A DNA stretch of 31,035 nucleotides. It comes from CBDUZS01 sp965371785 (GTDB lineage: Bacteria; Fermentibacterota; Fermentibacteria; Fermentibacterales; JCC-6). Position numbers and translations under genes: made by a program. Positions within the stretch are counted from its first letter, which is position 1; every line of letters begins with the position of its first letter. This document shows positions 15,080 to 23,133 of the stretch, in pieces. The DNA lies in the NCBI GenBank assembly GCA_965371785.1, contig CBDUZS010000029.1:1-31035 (forward strand). Reading direction: 5' to 3'. Under the pieces are notes generated by a model. That model made no database searches. It was not told the DNA's origin and saw nothing but the letters and a program-made list of their open reading frames with translations.

Positions 15080-15940
15080 CTATCCGAGGTAGAGCAGAAG
15101 AGTGTTGCTGTCACCATTTTCGTACAGCTTCGCAATTGCCCGGTTCTTCAGCTGGCGGACCCTCTCCCGGCTGATTCCCATTGTCCTGCCTATTTCCGCG
15201 AGTGTATGTCTTCTGTCAGTGTTTATACCGAAGAAGAGCTGGATGATGGTTCTTTCCCTGTGATCGAGAATATCAAGCATGGTCTCCACGCTGGATCTCA
15301 TCGCTTCGGCTACAACGACTTCATTTGGAGCAATGCCGTTCTCGCTTGCTATCATCTCCTGGAAAGTTTTGTCACTTCCTTCGTAAACCGGGCTGTCGAG
15401 CGAGAGATGCGTTGAGTGGATGGACATCATACCCTCGACCTCTTCCCTCGAAACATCCAGCTCACCCGCAATCTCATCGGTCGATGGGTCTCTTCCGAGG
15501 TTGTGACCGAGTTCACGAGTAGCCCGGCCCATCTTGTAGAGTTCTCCCACCCTGTTCAGAGGGAGCCTGACGATTCTGGACTGCTCGGCAAGTGCCTGGA
15601 GTATAGCCTGTCTGATCCACCACACGGCGTATGTAATGAATCTACAACCTTTTGTCTCGTCAAACCCTTTGGCTGCTCTGATGAGACCAACGTTTCCTTC
15701 GTTTATCAGGTCCTCGAGTGCAACGCCCTGGTTTGCATACTGTTTTGCGATGCTTACTACGAATCTGAGGTTGGCTTCCGTGAGTTCGTTGAGGGCTTCC
15801 TGATCACCCGAGCGAATCCGCATTGCCAGGTTGGCCTCTTCTGAAGAGGTGAGCGTTTCCTTCGAACCTATCTCCCTGAGGTAGAGTTCGAGCGACCTTC
15901 CCTCTGTTCTCCTTGTTGCCAATCTCTTCCGCCTTTCCAA
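15080..15940 (-). CDS. RNA polymerase sigma-70 family factor (short RpoD/RpoS type)
   Basis: At 286 aa it contains region 1.2 (LELYLREIGSKETLTSSEEANLAMRI), region 2 (NLRFVVSIAKQYANQG, then LEDLINEGNVGLIRAAKGFD and FITYAVWWIRQAI), region 3 and region 4 with the helix-turn-helix TLAEIGRTMGISRERVRQL. Region 1.1 is absent. The region 2.4 and 4.2 helices look like those of group 1/2 factors, so it should read TTGACA/TATAAT-like promoters. It could be the housekeeping factor of a lineage with a short RpoD, or a group 2 stationary-phase factor. The TTG at 15940 is the longest start; another TTG at 15922, preceded by AAAGGCGGAAGAGA, is about equally plausible. It heads an operon with M23, methyltransferase and tricorn genes. 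Confidence 0.93.
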   Translation of the reverse strand: MERRKRLATRRTEGRSLELYLREIGSKETLTSSEEANLAMRIRSGDQEALNELTEANLRFVVSIAKQYANQGVALEDLINEGNVGLIRAAKGFDETKGCRFITYAVWWIRQAILQALAEQSRIVRLPLNRVGELYKMGRATRELGHNLGRDPSTDEIAGELDVSREEVEGMMSIHSTHLSLDSPVYEGSDKTFQEMIASENGIAPNEVVVAEAMRSSVETMLDILDHRERTIIQLFFGINTDRRHTLAEIGRTMGISRERVRQLKNRAIAKLYENGDSNTLLLYLG

Positions 15941-16226
15941 TTGAGCCAGTCAGCCCTCGTGAGTTGTTGCACCACTGAATAGGACAGCGAACCGGCACTG
16001 GCATATATTTATTCATGTCAGGGTTGTTCCGAACAGGAAACCCCCCTGATGAAGGTGGCAACAATCTGTCAAGCCCTGTGGGATTGTCAAGGGGTGACAT
16101 CATATTTCATTGTACGTTCATACATTATGCTCCTATACCAGAGCATTCCCTGCAAGTATTTTCCGCCGGTTCCTCCGTTTTGTCAAGGGGGCTTGACAGT
16201 TTTCCCTACGAGGGGAATTACCCCTG
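15941..16226. promoter_or_regulatory. Divergent regulatory region between the sigma-factor gene and the methyltransferase operon
   Basis: No gene is seen. TGTCAAG occurs three times in one orientation (16067, 16085 and 16181), and the third copy is paired as TGTCAAG-GGGG-CTTGACA (16181-16198). On the minus strand each TGTCAA reads as a consensus -35 hexamer. For the rightmost, GAAAAT (16158-16163) lies 17 bases away and could serve as -10. AT-rich GCATATATTTATTC lies at 16001-16014. Whether these are -35 elements, an operator or both is not resolved. Confidence 0.45.
16211..16225 (+). promoter_or_regulatory. Hairpin over the ribosome-binding site of the methyltransferase gene
   Basis: AGGGG-AATTA-CCCCT is a perfect 5-bp inverted repeat with a five-base loop. 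It ends one base before the ATG at 16227 and includes the only purine-rich Shine-Dalgarno candidate (GAGGGG). Confidence 0.5.
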
Positions 16227-17168
16227 ATGGACTGGACAGAGCTTCCAAGGGAAAGAGTGGACTGTCTGCTCTGCGGTTCAGGCGAATACACACACCTCAG
16301 TACGCGGAATACATGGCCCGTTGTCCGGTGCAGAACGTGCGGTCTGATCTATCTTGCCGAGCGTCCGGCAGAGAGCGCGCTTTCACAGGTCTACGGCAGC
16401 GCCTACTACGATGGAGATGAGGTCGGGTACGGTGGGTACGTCGAGAACTTCCACAGGCACGAAGCTGTCTTCAGACGGATCTTCGACAGTAGACTCCGGG
16501 ATCTCGAGCCCTTTGCCGGAAAGAGAAGACTGCTCGATGTAGGATGCGCTCACGGTTTTCTCATGGAACATTTCAGAAGTTCCGGCTGGCATGTCAGAGG
16601 AGTCGAAGCAAGCCCTCTCTCCTCGAGATATGCCAGGGACGAGCTCGAGTTGGACGTGCACACGGGTTCTCTTGAATCGGCCGGATTCTCCGGCGGGTCA
16701 TTCGACGTGGTACTTCTCCTGGATGTTCTCGAGCATCTTCACAGGCCATTCGAGGTGCTGTCGGAGATCGGCAGGATACTCGCACCCGACGGAATTCTCC
16801 TGGTCCAGTGTCCGTGGGAGCTGTACCATTGGGAAGAGGTTATCGAGGCAGTTCTTCGAGGAACTAAACCTGGAACGATAGAGCCTGATGCTGTTCCGGC
16901 GCACCTTTACTTCTTTCAGCCCAGAACCCTGGATGCATTCATAGAGAAGGGTGATTTTAGCATTATTCGCAGGCAATCCGGCAATTACGGGGAGATAAGA
17001 CGCAGGGTGTTTCCTCCCGAGACCGCGCAGGGCCCACCTGTCGAACGGATATTCAGGCATCTCTACTTCAGGATGGGAATCCAGCGGATTCTCTACGGGC
17101 TGGCAAGAAGGATAAATCTCGGGAATGGCCTTATACGCTATGCCCGTTTCCGTGGAAGAGCAAACTGA
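16227..17168 (+). CDS. Class I SAM-dependent methyltransferase with N-terminal zinc ribbon
   Basis: The 313-aa protein starts with a four-cysteine zinc ribbon (Cys13, Cys16, Cys35, Cys38) followed by LIYLAERP and a Methyltransf_23-type domain: motif I LLDVGCAHGFL (102-112), VEAS and the DVVLLLDVLEHLHRP motif IV. This layout is common in proteins of surface-sugar and O-antigen clusters, where C- or O-methylation of nucleotide sugars is one known role. The next gene starts three bases after its stop, and the third overlaps the second, so the three form an operon. The ATG is covered by a small hairpin. Its exact substrate is not known. Confidence 0.85.
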   Translation: MDWTELPRERVDCLLCGSGEYTHLSTRNTWPVVRCRTCGLIYLAERPAESALSQVYGSAYYDGDEVGYGGYVENFHRHEAVFRRIFDSRLRDLEPFAGKRRLLDVGCAHGFLMEHFRSSGWHVRGVEASPLSSRYARDELELDVHTGSLESAGFSGGSFDVVLLLDVLEHLHRPFEVLSEIGRILAPDGILLVQCPWELYHWEEVIEAVLRGTKPGTIEPDAVPAHLYFFQPRTLDAFIEKGDFSIIRRQSGNYGEIRRRVFPPETAQGPPVERIFRHLYFRMGIQRILYGLARRINLGNGLIRYARFRGRAN

Positions 17169-17171
17169 CGG

Positions 17172-18146
17172 ATGAATGCCATTGTCCTCTGCGCAGGCCC
17201 GGGTACAAGACTCAGACCTCTTACCGATACGCTTCCGAAAGCTCTGATAGAAATTGTGGAAATGGCGCTTCTCAAAGACATTCTGATCCATCTGCGTTCA
17301 ACCGGCATCGAGGATATCATCGTCAACGGCTCAGCTCGTACGAAGCAGCTGCAGGATTACCTTCAGAACCATTGCAGCGACCTCGCGTCTATAACACTTC
17401 AACACGAACAGACTCCTCTCGGGACCGCGGGTGCAGTCAGGAAAGCACTGCCACGCCTTGGGAACGAGTTCGCAGTGGTGTACGGCAGCTATCTGAGCAG
17501 ACAACCTCTTGCTCCGCTGTTGGCTGCACATGAGAGACTGGATGCGGAGATCACTCTCGCTCTCGCTCCATCCGGGCAGTCTGGTGAGAAGGAGCTTGTT
17601 CTAACCACTCCCGAAGGACTTGTCAGCGAATTTCTCGGTAAGTCCTCTGCAGACGGTATCCTGACGAATCTGGCCAACTCTGGAATCCACATTTGCAGGA
17701 AGTCCGCTGTAGAGAACATCACCGAGGGAGAGTACTGCGATTTCTCAGAGGATATCTTCCCCCGCCTTCTTGACAGGGGTGCAAGAATTGCTGCTGACAC
17801 ACCTTCCGGATACACCAGAAATGTAGCCACGCTAAAGGATTACCTGCTGGCATGCTACGACGCTCTTTCCGGCGCAGTTCAACCATGGTTCGGTCCTCCT
17901 CTGCCGAATGACGGCATTCTCGTCAGGGGAAATGTTCACCCTGATTGCGCCTCCCGGGGTATCCTCTGGGTCGGGCAGGACTCCCGGATCGAATCCGGCT
18001 GTTCTCTCGAGAACTGTGTTGTTATGAATAACGCTGTAATAGGAAAGGGATCACATCTCAGGAACACTCTTGTTCTTCCCGGCTCCGTTGTCGAACCGGG
18101 CACATGTTGCGACGATAAGTATCTAAGCATCATAGAAAACGGATGA
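17172..18146 (+). CDS. NDP-sugar nucleotidyltransferase-like protein (HddC/mannose-1-phosphate guanylyltransferase type)
   Basis: The 324-aa product has the N-terminal NTP-transferase fold: AIVLCAGPGTRLRPLTDTLPKAL (residues 3-25) holds the G-x-G-T-R nucleotide loop and the catalytic Lys23, and EQTPLGTAGAVR (79-90) binds the base and sugar phosphate. The C-terminal 80 residues are a left-handed beta-helix with hexapeptide-like turns (VVMNNAVIGKGSHLRNTLVLPGSVV). Such enzymes make NDP-sugars from sugar-1-phosphates. Next to a phosphoheptose-isomerase-like gene, a GDP- or ADP-heptose role is attractive. Oddly, the conserved Gly-Asp that binds Mg2+ reads Gly-Ser here (VVYGSYL, Ser106), so activity is uncertain. 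The stop overlaps the next start by four bases. Confidence 0.82.
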   Translation: MNAIVLCAGPGTRLRPLTDTLPKALIEIVEMALLKDILIHLRSTGIEDIIVNGSARTKQLQDYLQNHCSDLASITLQHEQTPLGTAGAVRKALPRLGNEFAVVYGSYLSRQPLAPLLAAHERLDAEITLALAPSGQSGEKELVLTTPEGLVSEFLGKSSADGILTNLANSGIHICRKSAVENITEGEYCDFSEDIFPRLLDRGARIAADTPSGYTRNVATLKDYLLACYDALSGAVQPWFGPPLPNDGILVRGNVHPDCASRGILWVGQDSRIESGCSLENCVVMNNAVIGKGSHLRNTLVLPGSVVEPGTCCDDKYLSIIENG

Positions 18147-18721
18147 TTGGACGGCTAATGCTCGAAAATATCAGATCTTACCTTGCAGAGGTCAGCGACC
18201 TCGTCATGAAGGTTCCTGCGGATGAAGTTGACCGGGTAACAAAGATCATCATCGATGCCTACCACAACCGGAATATGATATTCGTCTTCGGAAACGGTGG
18301 CGGTTCGACAACCGCGTCCCACTTCGTGTGCGACCTCTCAAAGGGAACCGTCACTCCCGGCGCTCCTCGGTTGAAGGCGCTATCACTCACCAACAACATC
18401 GCCCTGATTACGGCATGGGCAAACGATACCGATTACACCAACACCTTCGGAGAACAGCTCGAAAACCTCGTCACTAAGGGGGATGTCGTCATCGGGCTGT
18501 CAGGAAGTGGGATGAGCCCTAACGTGATAAATGCCTTTCATGTCGCCAACAGAGCAAAGGCAACAAGTATTCTCTTCTCAGGATTCGACGGAGGCAAAGC
18601 AAAGCTGGTCGCAGCCGAATCCATCATCGTTCCATCCGATGACATGCAGCAGATCGAAGATGTTCACATGATTCTCACACATGTGATATTCCGATGTGTA
18701 AGGGATCAGATCAGAAGGTAG
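18143..18721 (+). CDS. SIS-domain protein, probable phosphoheptose isomerase (GmhA-like)
   Basis: The 192-aa single SIS domain carries the phosphosugar loop FGNGGGSTTASHF (49-61) and GLSGSGMSPNVINAF, and near the C-terminus FDGGKAKLVAAESIIVPSDDMQQIEDVHMI. The last part resembles the DGG-K and S-D-x-x-x-I-Q-x-x-H signatures of GmhA/DiaA proteins (sedoheptulose-7-phosphate isomerase). GmhA makes the first intermediate of nucleotide-activated heptose used in LPS or S-layer sugars. The ATG overlaps the previous stop (ATGA); a second ATG at 18158 is possible. The kinase and phosphatase of the pathway are not in the window, so the assignment rests on family and neighbour. Its stop codon directly touches the stop of the opposing gene. 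Confidence 0.82.
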   Translation: MIGRLMLENIRSYLAEVSDLVMKVPADEVDRVTKIIIDAYHNRNMIFVFGNGGGSTTASHFVCDLSKGTVTPGAPRLKALSLTNNIALITAWANDTDYTNTFGEQLENLVTKGDVVIGLSGSGMSPNVINAFHVANRAKATSILFSGFDGGKAKLVAAESIIVPSDDMQQIEDVHMILTHVIFRCVRDQIRR

Positions 18722-19150
18722 TCAGTTCTTCGGAGCTTTCCAGTCGGAGAACGAGTCGTCTCCCGATGCAAGAATATCGGTAAGTGCTTCTGTGAAGAGA
18801 TCGGGTCTGGATTCGCACTCGTCGGGGAAACGACTCTTCCAGAGTTGCCAGGAGCGATGGATCTCCGTCTCCATGATGTGTGCCAGATTGCCTTCCTGCC
18901 GGGCTTTCTCAACCACTTCGCGATTGTATATGAGCATGTCGCTGGCAAGCACTCTTGCAAGTCTGGCTGCGCGATCGTAGCCGTTCTGCTTGCTGGATTT
19001 CTTCTTGGAGGCTCCCGTTTTCCTGTTCTTGCCCGGGTGGACAATGAAAACTTCTGAACAGCCACGGCATCTCAGTCTTTTAGGTGAGTTTCCGATTTTC
19101 TCATCGGATATCTGGTATTTCTTGCCACAGCCAGGACATGTGACGATCAT
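18722..19150 (-). CDS. Zinc-ribbon protein (MJ0042/zinc_ribbon_4 type) of unknown function
   Basis: The 142-aa product opens with the MJ0042-type zinc finger: Cys5, Cys8, Cys28 and Cys31 in TCPGCGKKYQISDEKI and LRCRGCSEVFIV. A basic linker (about 40-60, rich in K) and a helical C-terminal domain follow (RAARLARVLASDMLIYNREVVEKAR), which I do not recognise. Such fingers head many proteins of unknown role in delta-proteobacteria and candidate phyla. Its ATG overlaps the aminotransferase stop by four bases (ATGA), placing it last in the long pil-rsmD-coaD operon. Confidence 0.8.
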   Translation of the reverse strand: MIVTCPGCGKKYQISDEKIGNSPKRLRCRGCSEVFIVHPGKNRKTGASKKKSSKQNGYDRAARLARVLASDMLIYNREVVEKARQEGNLAHIMETEIHRSWQLWKSRFPDECESRPDLFTEALTDILASGDDSFSDWKAPKN

Positions 19151-20316
19151 CGAAAACTCTCCCCGCTCATAAAGCTTCTGAGTCTTTTTACACCTTCGCG
19201 TATATCATCCTCTGAAGCAGCAAAAGACAACCTGATATGGCCCTCGGCTCCAAATGCGCTTCCCGGGATGGTTGCAAGACCTTCCTGTTCAAGAAGTATT
19301 TTACAGAAAACCGTGGTGTCAACCTCTGTGTCGGATAACAGTGCCGGGAATACGTAGAATGCGCCCTGTGGTACAACAACTTGCAGTCTTTCCTCAGCTA
19401 AAAGCAGATCGCAGATCAGGTCTCTTCTCATTCTGAATGCACCGAGCATACTTATTCGTTCCAGTTCTCCTTCCCCCCGGACCATGGCCAGAGCCGCATA
19501 CTGTGAAATCGTGCATGGGTTGGATGTGCTGTGAGCCTGGATCATTCCAGCTCGTCTGATCCATTCCTCGTTGGCAAGAGAAAAACCGATTCTCCAGCCT
19601 GTCATGGAGTACGTTTTCGATACTCCCGAAACCACCGCCACTCTATCAGCCAGGTCAGGTCTGACATCAAGCACGTGAGGTGCGCCGGAGTCGAGGTAAA
19701 CAAGATCTTCGTAGATGTCGTCGGATATCACCCACATGTCGTTTTCGGCAAGTACTTCGGATACCTCTCCTATCTCTTCGCGGCCGTACACCATTCCGGA
19801 GGGATTCGAAGGTGAGTTGAGAATCATTCCAATCGCACCCTCTGCTGCCGCTCTCTCGATATCGGACGCGCTCAGCAGCATGCCCTCACCCTCGGGAAGA
19901 ACGGGAATTCCACCACAGAGTTTTACCATTTCAGGATAGCTGACCCAGTACGGTCTGGGGATCAGAATGCGGTCACCGGTGTTCACGGCGGCAAGAAGCA
20001 GATTTGTAATCGAGTGCTTTGCTCCGCAGCTGATCATGGTCTTTGCGATTGAGTAGTCTACTCCTCTTCGCTCTGAGTACTCTTGTGCGACTGCACTCTT
20101 CAGCTCGGGCATCCCCGTGCTGGCGGTATAACCCGTGTTGCCATCTCTCATAGCTTTCTCTGCGGCCAGAATCGCGGCAGCGGGAGTGGGGAAATCCGGC
20201 TGACCTGCAGACATGGAAATGATATCCCTGCCTTCGGCTTTCAGCGCTTTTGCCATTGCAGTGATCTGAAGCGTCGCTGAAGGCTGGAGAGCCTGGCTTC
20301 TGCTGGAACACTTCAT
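19147..20316 (-). CDS. Class I/II pyridoxal-phosphate aminotransferase (aspartate aminotransferase-like)
   Basis: The 389-aa enzyme has the fold type I landmarks: MSAGQPDFPTP near the N-terminus, NSPSNPSGMVY, ISDDIYEDLVY with the PLP-pyridine Asp, the PLP lysine at residue 234 in SGVSKTYSMTGWRIG and the carboxylate-binding Arg in GHIRLSFA. It resembles the subgroup I-gamma aspartate/aromatic aminotransferases; the amino donor is likely aspartate or glutamate, but preference cannot be read reliably. I prefer the ATG at 20316, with GGAG eight bases upstream, over the ATG at 20328, whose upstream CAGGA is too close. The gene lies 31 bases after coaD and overlaps the zinc-ribbon gene. Confidence 0.92.
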   Translation of the reverse strand: MKCSSRSQALQPSATLQITAMAKALKAEGRDIISMSAGQPDFPTPAAAILAAEKAMRDGNTGYTASTGMPELKSAVAQEYSERRGVDYSIAKTMISCGAKHSITNLLLAAVNTGDRILIPRPYWVSYPEMVKLCGGIPVLPEGEGMLLSASDIERAAAEGAIGMILNSPSNPSGMVYGREEIGEVSEVLAENDMWVISDDIYEDLVYLDSGAPHVLDVRPDLADRVAVVSGVSKTYSMTGWRIGFSLANEEWIRRAGMIQAHSTSNPCTISQYAALAMVRGEGELERISMLGAFRMRRDLICDLLLAEERLQVVVPQGAFYVFPALLSDTEVDTTVFCKILLEQEGLATIPGSAFGAEGHIRLSFAASEDDIREGVKRLRSFMSGESFR

Positions 20317-20347
20317 AGCATTCTCCATTCCTGTGCGTTTCTGCCGA

Positions 20348-20836
20348 TCACGAGGTGGAGCATTTCAGTCTAACTGCCTCTTCGACACATGGTGTAACAA
20401 ATGTTGATATGTCTCCGCCGTATCCGGCGATTTCCTTCACCAGAGTCGATGAGAGGTAGATGTTGCTCTCAGAGGGCATTAGGTAGATTCCCGTAATTTC
20501 GGGGGCGAGCTTTCTGTTCGCAAGCTGCATCTGGAACTCGTACTCGAAATCGGAATTAGCCCTCAGTCCCCTTAAGAATATCTTCACTCCCTGATCCCTC
20601 ATGTAATCGACTAGAAGACTGTCAAACGATATGACGTCCACACCATGTGCAATACCTGATTCAAGAAGAGATTTTCTGGCAAGGTCGACCCTTTCATCTG
20701 CGGTGAACATGAGATCCTTGGCGCCGCGCTTCACGACCGCGACAACCAGCATTTCGAAAATTCCCGATGCCCTCCGGATAATGTCGAGATGCCCACGAGT
20801 AATAGGATCGAATGCACCAGGATAGATAACGGTCAA
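20348..20836 (-). CDS. coaD: Phosphopantetheine adenylyltransferase
   Basis: The 162-aa length and sequence fit CoaD, the cytosolic enzyme that adenylates 4'-phosphopantetheine to dephospho-CoA in coenzyme A synthesis. The nucleotidyltransferase motif is YPGAFDPITRGHLDII (His16 of the T/H-x-G-H signature). FLRGLRANSDFEYEFQMQLANRKL and YLSSTLVKEIA, the equivalent of ISSSLVRE, complete the family pattern. The TTG start overlaps the rsmD stop (TTGA) and has GGGAGTGG upstream, so the two are translationally coupled. rsmD-coaD adjacency is common in bacteria and supports both calls. Confidence 0.97.
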   Translation of the reverse strand: MTVIYPGAFDPITRGHLDIIRRASGIFEMLVVAVVKRGAKDLMFTADERVDLARKSLLESGIAHGVDVISFDSLLVDYMRDQGVKIFLRGLRANSDFEYEFQMQLANRKLAPEITGIYLMPSESNIYLSSTLVKEIAGYGGDISTFVTPCVEEAVRLKCSTS

Positions 20837-21369
20837 GAGCCACTCCCCGTCAGCCAGTGGATGGTCGTATCTCCATATCTCCTTGAATCCCAGCCGGACA
20901 ATTCCCTGGAACTGCTCGATTCAATGAATACCATCCCATCGGGTGCGAGTATCGATGTCCAGCCCGCACGCTCAGCCCATGAATATATCTCATCGCAATC
21001 GTAGGGGGGATCCAGAAATACGATATGGGGTTCATCCTCCCTGCCTGCGACTACCTTCAAAACATCAGCGGTTACAATCTCAGCACCCGCAAGCGCAGAA
21101 TGGTCTTTCAAAAACCTTTTCGTAACGGATGTAGCTCTTTTGTCAATATCGACGAACAGGCAGACAGAGGCTCCACAGCTCAATGCTTCAATCCCGAATG
21201 CCCCGGTTCCGCTGCAGAGATCCCAGACTCTGGCTCCATTCAGAGCACTTCCTCCCAGTATGTCGAAAATCGCTCCCCTTACGAGCGAAGAAGTTGGACG
21301 AAATTCTGTTTTTCTGTAAGAGGAGCGGAGAATGTGGCCTTTCCACATTCCCCGCCCTATTCTGATCAC
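20833..21369 (-). CDS. rsmD: 16S rRNA (guanine(966)-N(2))-methyltransferase
   Basis: The 178-aa protein shows the RsmD pattern: an N-terminal R-I-x-x-G-x-x-K-G segment, RPTSSLVRGAIFDIL, motif I DLCSGTGAFGIEAL (50-63), VDIDKRAT and the catalytic DPPY motif (120-123). It methylates N2 of G966 in 16S rRNA. The start is a GTG that restores the usual N-terminus; its ribosome-binding site is weak and it lies 12 bases after pilQ. It is followed by coaD. Confidence 0.94.
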   Translation of the reverse strand: MIRIGRGMWKGHILRSSYRKTEFRPTSSLVRGAIFDILGGSALNGARVWDLCSGTGAFGIEALSCGASVCLFVDIDKRATSVTKRFLKDHSALAGAEIVTADVLKVVAGREDEPHIVFLDPPYDCDEIYSWAERAGWTSILAPDGMVFIESSSSRELSGWDSRRYGDTTIHWLTGSGS

Positions 21370-21381
21370 GAGCCGCAGTTG

Positions 21382-23133
21382 CTAGTAGGGTCTTATGATG
21401 TGCGGCGTTACGAATATCACCAGTTCCGTCTGCTCGACGGTTTCGGAAGTGTACGAGAAGAGCAGGTCACCTATCAGCGGGATATGCCCGAGAATAGGTA
21501 CCCTCTTCGTCACCTCTGTTACCTTGCTCCTCATGATTCCGCCGATCACTGCGGTAGCGCCGTCGTCGATCATGAGTGTGGTGTTTGCCTCCTGTGTGAG
21601 GATGATCGGCTGCTGTGTCGCAGTTGCCTCACCTGAGAGGTCGCTCACAGTTGGATTCAGTTCGAGTGTGATGTTGTTGTCGGCGTTTATGTGAGGTGTA
21701 ACGGTGAGCATCACACCAACGTTGTACATCTGGACGTACACGTTGCCTGATGGGTCCAACAGCGTAATGGGTACGATCTTGCCTGAATGGACGTATCCAG
21801 TCATGTTGTCGATGATCGCAATCCTGGGTTCCGACAGGATGTGTGCCCTGTTCGTCTCCTCCAGATAGCTGATCGTCGCGTTTATATCGACCGTATTGAG
21901 AACCTGACCGAACGTGATATTTCCACTCGGGCTACCGACAGCCAGGTTAGTCGAAAGTCCTCCGTGGGTCAGAGCATCGGTCCTGCCCAGGTTACCGAGG
22001 GTCCAGTCGATACCGAACTCGTTCCTGACGGATGAATCGATCTCAACAAGTTTTGCTTCGATCATCACCTGAGCAGTCGGGCTATCGAGTATGGGTAGCA
22101 GCCGTTCGATCTCGTTCAGTTTCCTCTGGATATCGGTTATTATCAGTGAGTTCGTCCTCGAGTCCAGGGATATCTGACCTCTATCTGTAAGGACGGACTG
22201 TATGGCTCCATTGATATCCTGAGCGGTAGCGTACCTTATGACGAAGACCTCCGTGTTGAGGTCCTGGAGGTTCTCACGCTCTCGCTGATTGGCAGCCATC
22301 TGATTGATTTCGGAGTAGAAGTCAGAACGCTTGACAACACGAAGAGTGTTGTACCCCTGCTGTGTGGCAACGAGATCCTGAGTGCTCAGTATTGCGGAGA
22401 GAGCATCCTTCCAACCTATGTTACGAAGTCTTGCCGTAACAGTGGTTTCGTAGTCCTCGGGAAGGATGATATTCATACCGCTGACGTCTGATATGGATCT
22501 CATAACGGTTCTGATGTCAGCCTCGACTACATCGATCGTTATCCTTCTGCCACCTGAACCGGACCACTCGATAGGAAAACCATCGTCGATGGCTCTCCAT
22601 GGCTCAGAGACCTGAATGCCTTGCGTTGTGGTATAGCTGGTCGCGCCGGTGAGCCCGGTGAGCCCGGTCGGGCTCGATAGAGGTGGAACACTCCCGCCGC
22701 TGGTGACCGGCTGCACTTGCTGAGAAGAGGCAGACCAGGGAGTGAAAGGTGTACCCGGAGGATCGGTGAGCAAAGTGAGTACGAGCCGATTGCCATCGAT
22801 CTGCGTACTGTAGTTCATCAATTCTCCGTTGATATCGACGATCACTCTGACAATACCATCGGGTGGAGCCTTGTACTGACTGGTTCGGATGGATGTCACA
22901 CCCCCCCGTGAAACCGCGAAATCGGTTGCAGGAAGGGAGTGCACCGCATCTCCAAGGTCCAGTACAACTCTCATTGGATCGGTAAGTAGGAACTTCTCGT
23001 AGCTTATGGCGCCGTCAGCTGATATGGTGACCTGCGTTTGGTCACCGCTCGGCACCACCGAGATGTCAGTGACCCTGTACGCAACCGCAGGCAGGGCCAT
23101 AAGCAGTAACAGACAAGCAGTTACATGACGCAT
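21382..23133 (-). CDS. pilQ: Type IV pilus secretin PilQ
   Basis: The 583-aa product has a signal peptide (MRHVTACLLLLMALPAVA) and an AMIN domain (about 20-115, VTISADGAISYEKFLL...MRVVLDLGDAV) that binds peptidoglycan. A low-complexity linker rich in S, T, G and P follows (about 125-190), then an N0/STN domain (about 200-265), an N1-type domain (about 290-360, FVIRYATAQDINGAIQSVL) and the secretin domain with VPILGHIPLIGDLLFSYTSE near the end. Secretins form the outer-membrane ring through which the pilus passes. The ATG at 23133 has AAGGTGG upstream; a GTG one codon earlier overlaps the previous stop. It is last of the pil genes in the operon. Compared with longer PilQs it has one AMIN domain. 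Confidence 0.95.
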   Translation of the reverse strand: MRHVTACLLLLMALPAVAYRVTDISVVPSGDQTQVTISADGAISYEKFLLTDPMRVVLDLGDAVHSLPATDFAVSRGGVTSIRTSQYKAPPDGIVRVIVDINGELMNYSTQIDGNRLVLTLLTDPPGTPFTPWSASSQQVQPVTSGGSVPPLSSPTGLTGLTGATSYTTTQGIQVSEPWRAIDDGFPIEWSGSGGRRITIDVVEADIRTVMRSISDVSGMNIILPEDYETTVTARLRNIGWKDALSAILSTQDLVATQQGYNTLRVVKRSDFYSEINQMAANQRERENLQDLNTEVFVIRYATAQDINGAIQSVLTDRGQISLDSRTNSLIITDIQRKLNEIERLLPILDSPTAQVMIEAKLVEIDSSVRNEFGIDWTLGNLGRTDALTHGGLSTNLAVGSPSGNITFGQVLNTVDINATISYLEETNRAHILSEPRIAIIDNMTGYVHSGKIVPITLLDPSGNVYVQMYNVGVMLTVTPHINADNNITLELNPTVSDLSGEATATQQPIILTQEANTTLMIDDGATAVIGGIMRSKVTEVTKRVPILGHIPLIGDLLFSYTSETVEQTELVIFVTPHIIRPY

